Origin: Trueperaceae bacterium
GTDB taxonomy: Bacteria; Deinococcota; Deinococci; Deinococcales; Trueperaceae
DNA length: 5,863 bases
Direction of reading: 5' to 3'
NCBI GenBank assembly: GCA_024636105.1
Contig: JAGXHO010000200.1
Location: 1-5,863 of the forward strand
In this document: positions 1 through 5,536 of the stretch, in pieces
Numbering within the stretch: position 1 is the stretch's first letter
Layout: each line of letters opens with the position of its first letter
The notes under the pieces: generated by a model
Told to the model about the DNA's origin: nothing
Database searches by the model: none
The model's input: only the letters and a program-made list of their open reading frames with translations
Program-made: the position numbers and the translations under genes

Positions 1-1113
1 GGCGGTTCGCACGGCGTCGGCCTTGGTGACCGCGCCGATCATCCCGGCCTCGAGCTCGGGCACCTCCTCGAGCTTGGTCCCCACCGGCACGTACAGGTGG
101 GCGGTGCGCACGTCGACGTCCTGGGTGGTGTCGCGCAGCGGCTGCCCGGCCTTGATGCTGCCGGAGAGCACGCGCATCATCGACACCTTCCCCAGGTAGG
201 GGTCGACGACGGTCTTGAAGACGCGGGCGCTGAACGGCCCGTCGAGCCCCAGCGGCGGCATCGTGCCGCTCGCGACCCGCAGCGGCAGGTGGTGCTCGAC
301 GTCGCGCACCCCCTGCGCCAGGAAGTCGAGCAGCAGGGTGATGCCCATCGCCTCGGTCGCGGAGCCGCACAGCACCGGCTGCAGCAGGTTGGCGCGCACC
401 GCACGGAAGAAGGCCGCCTTCACCGTCAGCGGGTCGAGGTCCTGGTCCTCGAGGTACTGCAGCATCAGGTCGTCGTCGGTCTCGACGATCGACTCGACCA
501 GGCGATCGCGGTAGCTGGCGGCGACGCCGGCCACCTCGTCGGGGATGGGGCCGCTGGTGCGCTCGCCGCCGACCCACGTGTAGGCGACCATGTCGAGCAG
601 GTCGACGATCCCACGGAAGTCCTCCGCCTGGCCGATCGGCACCTGCACGGCGGCGAGGTTGCCCGGCAGGCTCGACTCGAGCGCCGCCATGGTGCGGAAG
701 AAGTCGGCGTTCTCGCGGTCCATCTTGTTGACGTAGACGATGGTGTTGAGCTCGCGCTCGACGGCGCTGGTCCAGACGCGCTCGGTGCCCACCGCCACGC
801 CCGAGACGGCCGACACGACGACCAGCGCGCCGTCGGCGGCCGCCATCGCGCCGCGGATGTCGCCGACGAAGTCGGCGTACCCGGGGGCGTCGATCACGTT
901 GAAGCGGTGGTCGCCCCAGGTGATGGGGTGCACGGTCGAGTGGATCGACACCTTGCGCCGCTTCTCCTCGGGGGTGACGTCGGACGCGGTGTTGGCTTCC
1001 TCGATGCGCCCCATCTTGGCGATCGAGCCGGCACGGAACAGCATGGCCTCGAGCAGCGACGTCTTCCCGGCGCCGCTGTGGGAGAGGAGGGCGACGTTGC
1101 GGATCTGGGCCAT
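1..1113 (-). CDS. EF-G-2-like translational GTPase (elongation factor G family), N-terminal part, 3' end off-window
   Basis: Open from the ATG at 1113-1111 to the left edge (371 codons, no stop), so the C-terminal half (domains III-V) is missing only because the window ends. The start follows AGGGAG with 8-nt spacing. GTPase motifs seen: P-loop SHSGAGKT (11-18), DAPGY (75-79), NKMD (129-132) and GSA (250-252). The EF-G domain II region begins near residue 292 (GPFSARVFK, then DPYLGKV). The overall pattern matches the EF-G-2 paralogue of Thermus and actinobacteria rather than canonical FusA: DAPGYADFVG replaces DTPGHVDF, so the histidine implicated in GTP hydrolysis is Tyr79, and RKVSI (53-57) stands where RGITI is usual. 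Expected to be a cytosolic ribosome-associated GTPase; its specific role relative to the main EF-G is not clear from sequence. Divergently transcribed from the CYTH gene. Confident of the family, fairly confident of the paralogue. Confidence 0.93.
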   Translation of the reverse strand, partial: MAQIRNVALLSHSGAGKTSLLEAMLFRAGSIAKMGRIEEANTASDVTPEEKRRKVSIHSTVHPITWGDHRFNVIDAPGYADFVGDIRGAMAAADGALVVVSAVSGVAVGTERVWTSAVERELNTIVYVNKMDRENADFFRTMAALESSLPGNLAAVQVPIGQAEDFRGIVDLLDMVAYTWVGGERTSGPIPDEVAGVAASYRDRLVESIVETDDDLMLQYLEDQDLDPLTVKAAFFRAVRANLLQPVLCGSATEAMGITLLLDFLAQGVRDVEHHLPLRVASGTMPPLGLDGPFSARVFKTVVDPYLGKVSMMRVLSGSIKAGQPLRDTTQDVDVRTAHLYVPVGTKLEEVPELEAGMIGAVTKADAVRTA

Positions 1114-1121
1114 GCGGCGGG

Positions 1122-1127
1122 CTCCCT
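1122..1127 (-). promoter_or_regulatory. Ribosome binding site of the EF-G-2-like gene
   Basis: AGGGAG on the minus strand, 8 nt before the ATG at 1113. It supports this start over GTG or ATG codons in other frames nearby. Confidence 0.6.
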
Positions 1128-1220
1128 GATGGGGTGTCCCCGCCGTGCTGGCGGACGGGGTCGAGGGGCGGCGTGAACGAGCGCGAAGCCCGTGGGCAAG
1201 GGGCCGGACGGGTTTTCGAG

Positions 1221-1248
1221 AGTCTACCACGGGGTCCGAATCCGTCCG
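1221..1248 (-). promoter_or_regulatory. Candidate promoter for the EF-G-2-like gene
   Basis: On the minus strand, CGGACG (1248-1243; matches the GAC core of TTGACA) lies 16 nt upstream of TAGACT (1226-1221; fits TANNNT and matches TATAAT at 4 of 6). Transcription would start about 100 nt before the ATG. It stands out because the surrounding sequence is very GC-rich, but no transcription evidence is available and the -35 match is weak. Confidence 0.35.
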
Positions 1249-1291
1249 GGACGGCGGTCCCCGGCCGTGCGCGCTGCGCGCGCCGCCGCGC

Positions 1292-1297
1292 TAACGT
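1292..1297 (+). promoter_or_regulatory. Candidate -10 element for leaderless expression of the CYTH-sixA pair
   Basis: TAACGT (fits TANNNT) ends 7 nt before the ATG at 1305, where a leaderless transcript would need its -10 box. The 7 nt between (GGGCGGC) are a poor Shine-Dalgarno. Placing TANNNT just upstream of start codons is a known pattern in Deinococcus-Thermus leaderless genes. I see no convincing -35 box. Confidence 0.35.
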
Positions 1298-1304
1298 GGG
1301 CGGC

Positions 1305-1928
1305 ATGCCCGCGGAACGCGAACTCAAGTTCTCGCTCGTCGACCCGCCGCCCCCCGAGGCGGAGCTGGCGGCCGCGGCGGCGCCCGGCCCGTACGCCTTC
1401 GTGCCGCAGGGGACCACCGTGCACCTCGACCGCTACTACGACGACGACGCCGGCGCGCTGGCGGCCGCCGGCGTGGCGCTGCGCCGCCGCGAGGCCGAGG
1501 GCGGGACGCTGGCGGCCCTCAAGACGCTCGGGACCGTCGTCGGCGCGCTGCACGTGCGCGACGAGGTCGAGGTCCCCATGGAGGGCGACGATTGGCCCGT
1601 GCCCGTCGCGCGGCGGCTGGCCGAGCACGTCGCGCTCTGGCAGCTGCGCCCGCGCGTCGAGGTGGCCACGGAGCGAACCACCTACCGGGTGGTGCACGAG
1701 GGCCGCCCGGTGGCGCTGCTCGCCTTCGACGCCGTCCGCGCGCGCCGTCCGGGCGGCGACCGCGAGGCGCTGTTCGCCGAGGCCGAGCTCGAGGCGCTGG
1801 GCGACGTCGACGAGGCGGTGCTCGTCGGCGCCGCCGAGGTGGTCGAGCGGCTGGTGCGGCTCACCCCCTCGGCGGTGACCAAGCTGCAGCGCGCCGAAGC
1901 GCTCCTGCTGCTGGGGGCGGCCTTCTGA
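1305..1928 (+). CDS. CYTH-domain protein (triphosphate tunnel metalloenzyme superfamily)
   Basis: 207 residues spanning one CYTH domain with no CHAD domain attached. The family signature ExExK is at the N-terminus (E4, E6, K8 in ERELKF). It is followed by the usual alternation of charged strand residues: RYYDD (43-47), ALRRRE (58-63), LKTLG (72-76), RDEVEVP (85-91), ERTTYRVV (123-130), FDAV (141-144), EAELEAL (159-165) and a late TKLQRAE (192-198). CYTH enzymes form an eight-stranded tunnel that binds triphosphate-bearing substrates with divalent metal. Known members are inorganic triphosphatases, thiamine triphosphatases and class IV adenylyl cyclases, and the sequence alone does not settle which this is; inorganic triphosphatase is my first guess. 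The ATG was chosen because ExExK normally lies within the first ten residues; upstream in-frame codons translate to non-family sequence. Its stop overlaps the apparent start of the SixA-like gene, so the two are probably cotranslated. Confidence 0.88.
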   Translation: MPAERELKFSLVDPPPPEAELAAAAAPGPYAFVPQGTTVHLDRYYDDDAGALAAAGVALRRREAEGGTLAALKTLGTVVGALHVRDEVEVPMEGDDWPVPVARRLAEHVALWQLRPRVEVATERTTYRVVHEGRPVALLAFDAVRARRPGGDREALFAEAELEALGDVDEAVLVGAAEVVERLVRLTPSAVTKLQRAEALLLLGAAF

Positions 1929-2431
1929 ACCGGGTCGCCCGCACCTTCGTGCTGGTCCGCCACGCGACGGCCACCGACGGCGCGCCGCCCGGGGGTACGG
2001 ACGCCGACCGACCGCTCGTCGCCAAGGGGATCGCGCAGGCGCGCCGCCTCGCCGAGGCGCTCGACGCGTGGGGGCTGCGCCCAGACCGGGTGCTCGCGAG
2101 CCCGTGGCTCCGCGCGGCCGAGAGCGGCGAGCTGCTGCGCGGCGAGCCGGCGGCATCGCTCGTCCTCCTGGGGGCCCTCGCCGCTCCGGGCGCCGCCGCC
2201 CAGTCCGCGGCCATCGCCGCCGCCCTGGCGCCGACCGACCGGGTCGTCGTGGTGGTGGGGCACGAACCTTGGATGAGCGAGCTCGCCGCCTGGTCGCTCA
2301 CCGGCCGCGACGACGGGCTGCGGATCGCCTACCGCAAGGCGGCGGCGCTGGTGGCCACGGGGGTGCCGGGCCCTGGCGGGCTGATGCTCGAGGCGTTCGT
2401 GCCGGCGCGGCTGGTGCGGACGGGAAGCTAA
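1925..2431 (+). CDS. sixA: SixA-type phosphohistidine phosphatase (histidine phosphatase superfamily)
   Basis: 168 residues if translation starts at CTG 1925, close to the roughly 160 of E. coli SixA. The catalytic motif RHA (R12-H13-A14, usually RHG) follows the first beta strand TFVLV. Then come DRPLVAKG (28-35), SPWLRAAES (59-67, the SPxxRA motif) and the second histidine in VGHEP (H113). This short form without a lid insertion is typical of SixA, which removes phosphate from phosphohistidine on proteins such as HPt domains or phosphotransferase-system components; the substrate here is unknown. No ATG or GTG in this frame precedes RHA except GTG 1949, which would leave only three residues before R12 and cut off most of strand 1. 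CTG 1925 forms a 4-base CTGA overlap with the CYTH stop and follows a G-rich GGGGGCGG 4 nt upstream. Start uncertain, function confident. Confidence 0.87.
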   Translation: MNRVARTFVLVRHATATDGAPPGGTDADRPLVAKGIAQARRLAEALDAWGLRPDRVLASPWLRAAESGELLRGEPAASLVLLGALAAPGAAAQSAAIAAALAPTDRVVVVVGHEPWMSELAAWSLTGRDDGLRIAYRKAAALVATGVPGPGGLMLEAFVPARLVRTGS

Positions 2432-2434
2432 CGC

Positions 2435-2857
2435 TCAGCCCTCCCAGGGATTGCGCACCGGAACGCCCAACCCCTCGACATCGGTCGCGTTTCGCGACAC
2501 GAGCGTCAGCCGGTGGTACCGCGCGGTCGCGACGAGCAGGCCGTCGATCGCCGGAACGACGCGCCCGGCGCGCGCCGCCTCGCCGGCGAGGCGCCCCCAC
2601 GCGATCGCCACGTCGTCGTCGACGGGGAGCGTGCGCCCCGCGAAGCGCGGGCGCAGTCCGTCCTCGAACCAGGCCTCGAGGCGGCGGCGCGCAGGTGCGT
2701 CGCGCAACCGCGCGATGCCCCGCTCGATCTCGCCGAGCGTGAGCACGCTGATCGCCAGGTCACCCTCGGGCACCGCGTCCAGCCAGCGCGCGACCGCCGG
2801 GTCGGGCGCGCGCTTGCGCGCTTCGGAGAGCACCGTCGTGTCGAGGAGGAACCTCAC
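2435..2857 (-). CDS. vapC: PIN-domain ribonuclease toxin, VapC/FitB-like
   Basis: 140 residues, the usual VapC length. Starts at GTG with VRFLLDTTVLSEARK, the FitB-like opening in which D6 is the first metal-binding acid. Others are E43 in LGEIERGI, D105 in AIDGLLVATA and the fourth-position acid D126 in SRNATDVEGL. All four are present, so the Mg2+-dependent nuclease site looks intact. PIN toxins of this group cleave specific RNAs, often tRNA or rRNA, when released from their antitoxin. The GTG overlaps the antitoxin stop by 4 bases (GTGA), so synthesis is probably coupled to the antitoxin. It converges on sixA with only 3 bases between the stop codons. No sign of truncation, and base composition looks like that of the neighbours. 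Confidence 0.92.
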   Translation of the reverse strand: MRFLLDTTVLSEARKRAPDPAVARWLDAVPEGDLAISVLTLGEIERGIARLRDAPARRRLEAWFEDGLRPRFAGRTLPVDDDVAIAWGRLAGEAARAGRVVPAIDGLLVATARYHRLTLVSRNATDVEGLGVPVRNPWEG

Positions 2858-3147
2858 GCGCCGGTGTCCTCGCCCAGGTCTTGCTCGCCCAGGTCTTGCT
2901 CGCCCAGGTCGACGTCGCGCGCTGCTTCCGGCGCGCGGTCCAGGTCGAGCTCGAGGTCCGCCCACGGCGAGTCCTGCAGGAAGACGCGCAAACCTCCGCC
3001 GCCCGGCTGGGTCAGCCGCCGGTACGCTTCGGGCGACAGCACCACCGCGCGCTCCTCGCCGCGCACCGCGATGACCTGCGGCGCGTCCTGTGCCTCGCGC
3101 ACCAGTTGGCTCAAGCGGTTCTTGGCGTCGTGCAGCGACCAGGTCAC
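2854..3147 (-). CDS. Phd/YefM-family antitoxin with a repeat-bearing C-terminal tail
   Basis: 97 residues from GTG 3147. The Phd/YefM DNA-binding fold is residues 1-46: TWSLHDAKNRLSQLV (2-16), then PQVIAVRGEERAVVLSPE (23-40) and AYRRL (41-45). It is followed by a GGGG linker (49-52) and a toxin-wrapping segment FLQDSPWADLELDLDR (56-71) of the kind seen in VapC-partnered Phd proteins. Beyond that, residues 80-94 are an acidic repeat, DLGEQDLGEQDLGED. It should neutralise the downstream PIN toxin and repress its own promoter. GTG 3147 is preferred over TTG 3168 because GGAGGT lies 5 nt upstream and family members begin directly with the W-S-x-x-x-A-K motif. Confidence 0.9.
   Translation of the reverse strand: MTWSLHDAKNRLSQLVREAQDAPQVIAVRGEERAVVLSPEAYRRLTQPGGGGLRVFLQDSPWADLELDLDRAPEAARDVDLGEQDLGEQDLGEDTGA
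2869..2910. repeat. 15-bp in-frame tandem repeat in the antitoxin tail
   Basis: Two exact copies of CTCGCCCAGGTCTTG (2869-2883, 2884-2898) and 12 bases of a third (2899-2910). On the minus strand they encode DLGEQ-type units. The 15-bp period keeps frame, so copy number could change without breaking the antitoxin or its overlap with the toxin. Confidence 0.9.
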
Positions 3148-3152
3148 CGGCC

Positions 3153-3158
3153 ACCTCC
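3153..3158 (-). promoter_or_regulatory. Ribosome binding site that fixes the antitoxin start
   Basis: GGAGGT on the minus strand, within a longer GGGAGGTGG run, 5 nt before GTG 3147. Using TTG 3168 would put this site inside the gene. Confidence 0.65.
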
Positions 3159-3166
3159 CACGGACC

Positions 3167-3183
3167 AATCTAGCTCATCTAGC
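3167..3183 (-). promoter_or_regulatory. Candidate toxin-antitoxin promoter and operator (direct repeat)
   Basis: Plus strand ATCTAGC occurs at 3168-3174 and 3177-3183, a 9-bp period, in the only AT-richer patch of the region. The minus-strand reading of 3172-3167 is TAGATT, a possible -10 box (TANNNT, 4 of 6 to TATAAT), so the repeat overlaps it. It lies 20-36 nt before the antitoxin start, where Phd-type autorepressors commonly bind. No clear -35 box. Confidence 0.4.
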
Positions 3184-3205
3184 CATACACGTGCGGCCCC
3201 ACGAA

Positions 3206-3235
3206 CACGCCGCAGACCCGAGGGCCCGCGGCGTG
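3206..3235 (-). terminator. GC-rich hairpin, possible terminator or transcript end of the oxidase operon
   Basis: Perfect 8-bp arms CACGCCGC (3206-3213) and GCGGCGTG (3228-3235) with a 14-nt loop that could pair further (CCC with GGG). Outer arms CGTGCG (3190-3195) and CGCACG (3240-3245) could extend it. No U-run follows on the minus strand, so intrinsic termination is doubtful. Confidence 0.35.
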
Positions 3236-3250
3236 CGGTCGCACGTCCAG

Positions 3251-3269
3251 CGCGGCGGCGAACGCCGCG
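3251..3269 (-). terminator. Hairpin immediately after the membrane-protein stop codon
   Basis: CGCGGCG (3251-3257), 5-nt loop, CGCCGCG (3263-3269): a perfect 7-bp stem directly abutting the TGA at 3272-3270. As RNA the loop is UUCGC. It lacks a U-tract; it may protect the 3' end of the oxidase mRNA or assist termination together with the hairpin at 3206-3235. Confidence 0.4.
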
Positions 3270-3776
3270 TCAGACGAAGAACTGCAGCAACTGCTGCTGG
3301 AAGAACATCACCACCACGCCGAACACCGTGTGGCCGACGAGGAAGCTGCGCACCAGACCGAAGGGGTCGCGCATCTCCTCGATCGGATGGAAGTCGGTGA
3401 CCACGAAGGTCGTGAGGAGCGACGCGAACATGCCGTGCCCGAAGCCGCCGACCAGGCCGAGGATGGGGTAGAAGAGGTCGATCCGGGTCGGGAAGTCGGG
3501 CAGGATCACGTAGTCGGCGCCTTGGAAGGTGCCGGTCACGAACATGAGCGCCACCCAGCCGTAGACGAACGCGAAGGCGATGCCGCCGGCGCTCAGGAAC
3601 AGTGCACCGAGCGCGCGCGAGCGGGCGTCGACCGTTTTCGTGAAGATCGCGCCGATCGCGCCCAGCGTGTCGTAGGGTTTGCCGCCCCAGATCAGCGGCA
3701 ACTGCAGGATGGCGATCATCAAGGCGGTGCCCAAGAGCCCCGTGAGGACCGAGGTCAGCGTCAGCGCGACGATCAT
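3270..3776 (-). CDS. Uncharacterised four-helix membrane protein of the oxidase operon
   Basis: 168 residues; I do not recognise the family with confidence. Four hydrophobic segments: about 4-27, 56-80, 100-126 and 144-167. Between helices 1 and 2 is a conserved-looking soluble stretch (GGKPYDTLGAIGAIFTKT, 31-48). Between 3 and 4 is a polar loop DFHPIEEMRDPFG (128-140). Histidines occur in or next to helices: H114 in GFGHGMF (helix 3) and H149 in VGHTVF (helix 4), plus H130 in the loop. The ATG sits 13 nt after the oxidase subunit I stop, and that gap is almost entirely a strong GGGGAGGGG Shine-Dalgarno, so coexpression with the oxidase is very likely. It could be a small accessory or assembly subunit, or another inner-membrane protein that shares the transcript. 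It lacks the CuA motif of subunit II and is too long for the single-helix subunit IIa of ba3 enzymes. Confidence 0.85.
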   Translation of the reverse strand: MIVALTLTSVLTGLLGTALMIAILQLPLIWGGKPYDTLGAIGAIFTKTVDARSRALGALFLSAGGIAFAFVYGWVALMFVTGTFQGADYVILPDFPTRIDLFYPILGLVGGFGHGMFASLLTTFVVTDFHPIEEMRDPFGLVRSFLVGHTVFGVVVMFFQQQLLQFFV

Positions 3777-3789
3777 CGGACCCCTCCCC

Positions 3790-5478
3790 TCACCACAGCC
3801 GGAAGCCCGGGATGGGCACCTGGTTGGCGAGCATGGTGATGAGCGACGGGCCGTAGGCGATGAGCACCAGGAAGATCGCCAGCCCCATCCACACGTTCAG
3901 CTGGTCCATGAACTTGATCAGGCCCACGCTCTTGAGGTTGCGGGCGGACGACCAGGGGATCTCGGGTACGTCGGCGTCCGCGAGCCTCTTCTTGGAGAAG
4001 AGCGTCCCGAACAGGACCGTGAAGTAGAAGATGATCGCGAACGTGAGGACCACGCCCGAGATCGCCGTGACGGCCATCGGGACCGACGCGTTCGCGTAGG
4101 CCTCGGCCAGGGCGGCCGGCAGGTTGCTGATGTGGGCCCGGCGCGGCACCGCCAGCAGCCCCTGCCAGTGCATGCCGATCGCGAAGATCATCATCCCGAC
4201 GAACCAGGTCCACGACGCCCAGAGCGCCATCCGCGGGCGGTAGAGCGGCTTCTTGACCAGGTGCGGGATCAGCCAGAAGGTGATGCCGAAGAAGGTCAGC
4301 GTGACCGCGGTGCCCACCGTCAGGTGGAAGTGCCCGGGGATCCAGGCGGTGTTGTGCACGAGCATGTTGAGGTTGAAGCTGGCGTTCACGATGCCGCCGG
4401 CGCCACCGAAGATGAAGGCCACCATCGCCAGCACCTGGGCAGTGAAGGCCGCGTTGCGCCACGGGAGCTTGCCGATCCAGCCGAGGATGCCCTTGCCGCC
4501 GCGGCGCCGACCGCCGACCTCGAGCGAGGCGGCGACTGTGAAGGCGGTGAGCAAGCTCGGGATGCCGACGAACATCGTCAGCAGGCTGTGGATCATCTTC
4601 CAGCCGGCCGGGATGCCCGGGTCGGTGAACTGGTGGTGGAACCCCACCGGCACGCTGAAGAGCAGGAACATCAGGAAGGCGAGGCGCGCGAGGGGATCCG
4701 AGACCAACTCGCCGCCGGCCTGCTTGGGCACCAGCGCGTACCAGCTGACGTACGCCGGCAGCAGCCAGAAGTAGACGATCGGGTGGCCGGTGTACCAGAA
4801 CAGGGTGCGCGCCAGGAGCGGATCGACTCCGTCCCGGAGGCCCAAGGACCAGGGGATCATGAAGACGAGGACCGAGACGACGATGCCGACCGACGCGAGC
4901 ATCCACATCATCCAGGTGATCGTGCTCATGTACGTCACCAACGGCGTGGCCTTGTCGGGGTTGGCCTTGCGCCACACGTGGCGCATCCGGATGACCTCGG
5001 CGCCCACCATCAGGCTCGAGACCACGACGAGCGCCAGGCCCGTGTAGAAGCTCCAATGCCCGTAGAGCGGCGGGTAGAAGGTGTACAGCACGTTGCTCGT
5101 GTTGCTGAGGATGCCGACGCCGGCGATGACCAGGCCGGCGAGGCCGATGCCGTACGAGCCCCACATCCAGGTCATGGCCGGTTTGGCTTCGAGCTCGCGC
5201 ACCGGCAGGTAGAAGAGCAGACCGGCGTTGAAGAAGGTCGTGAACACGAGCGCGTTCAGCACGCCGTGGAGCGTCAGCCCTTGGTAGTACGACTGCAGGA
5301 ACGGCAGCAGACCGTACAGGTCGATGCCGCCGTAGTTGAACGCCTGGAACGGTCCGAGCGCCGAGCCGACCAGGAGGGCGGCGAGACCCGTCAACAGGTA
5401 GGCGAGCGAGACCCGCTTGGCGGGGGCGAAGGCGTCGACGGCGACGACGCGCGCGCCGGTGGCGGTGGTCACGGCCAT
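3790..5478 (-). CDS. cbaA: Cytochrome ba3-type (B-family heme-copper) oxidase subunit I
   Basis: 562 residues, strongly hydrophobic with the 12-13 helices of the family. It reduces O2 to water in the membrane and pumps protons. All cofactor ligands are visible: low-spin heme b H71 and H385; CuB H232, H281 and H282; high-spin heme a3 H383 (motif PGHFH, 381-385); Y236 in GHPIVY is the tyrosine cross-linked to the first CuB histidine. K-path residues of the B family are also present: Y243, Y247, S260, S308, T311 and T314. These sit one position earlier than I recall for the Thermus ba3 enzyme, and the C-terminus (GPSLITML then PIPGFRLW) also corresponds. The ATG is preceded by GGGAGG at 6 nt. 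It lies 58 bases after the cytochrome c gene and 13 bases before the 168-residue membrane protein gene. No frameshift or missing ligand. Confidence 0.97.
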   Translation of the reverse strand: MAVTTATGARVVAVDAFAPAKRVSLAYLLTGLAALLVGSALGPFQAFNYGGIDLYGLLPFLQSYYQGLTLHGVLNALVFTTFFNAGLLFYLPVRELEAKPAMTWMWGSYGIGLAGLVIAGVGILSNTSNVLYTFYPPLYGHWSFYTGLALVVVSSLMVGAEVIRMRHVWRKANPDKATPLVTYMSTITWMMWMLASVGIVVSVLVFMIPWSLGLRDGVDPLLARTLFWYTGHPIVYFWLLPAYVSWYALVPKQAGGELVSDPLARLAFLMFLLFSVPVGFHHQFTDPGIPAGWKMIHSLLTMFVGIPSLLTAFTVAASLEVGGRRRGGKGILGWIGKLPWRNAAFTAQVLAMVAFIFGGAGGIVNASFNLNMLVHNTAWIPGHFHLTVGTAVTLTFFGITFWLIPHLVKKPLYRPRMALWASWTWFVGMMIFAIGMHWQGLLAVPRRAHISNLPAALAEAYANASVPMAVTAISGVVLTFAIIFYFTVLFGTLFSKKRLADADVPEIPWSSARNLKSVGLIKFMDQLNVWMGLAIFLVLIAYGPSLITMLANQVPIPGFRLW

Positions 5479-5484
5479 GCGGGG

Positions 5485-5490
5485 CCTCCC
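5485..5490 (-). promoter_or_regulatory. Ribosome binding site of cbaA
   Basis: GGGAGG on the minus strand, 6 nt before the ATG at 5478. It confirms that start. Confidence 0.65.
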
Positions 5491-5536
5491 GTGGCGAACT
5501 GGAACGCGTTCTGGAGCGAGGTGCGGAAGGTCGCGC

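Noticed and set aside
97..1176. 359-codon plus-strand ORF
   Set aside because: Antisense shadow of the EF-G-2-like gene, whose GTPase motifs are clear on the minus strand; its own translation has no recognisable domain.
1592..1924. N-terminal extension of the SixA frame back to a TTG at 1592
   Set aside because: It would add about 110 Arg, Ala and Gly-rich residues lying entirely within the CYTH gene; nothing in the SixA family resembles it.
1224..2156. 310-codon minus-strand ORF
   Set aside because: Antisense to the CYTH and SixA genes, rich in Arg, Ala and Gly, no motif. Long spurious frames are expected at this GC content.
2869..2910. Short repeat considered as a CRISPR array
   Set aside because: Copies are directly adjacent with no spacers, only 15 bp long, and in frame within the antitoxin gene.
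3148..3168. TTG start for the antitoxin, 7 codons upstream
   Set aside because: It would put the strong Shine-Dalgarno inside the gene and overlap the likely -10 box; the family's N-terminus fits GTG 3147.
3773..5164. 463-codon minus-strand ORF in another frame
   Set aside because: Out-of-frame reading of cbaA, rich in Arg, His and Pro, without membrane segments or motifs.
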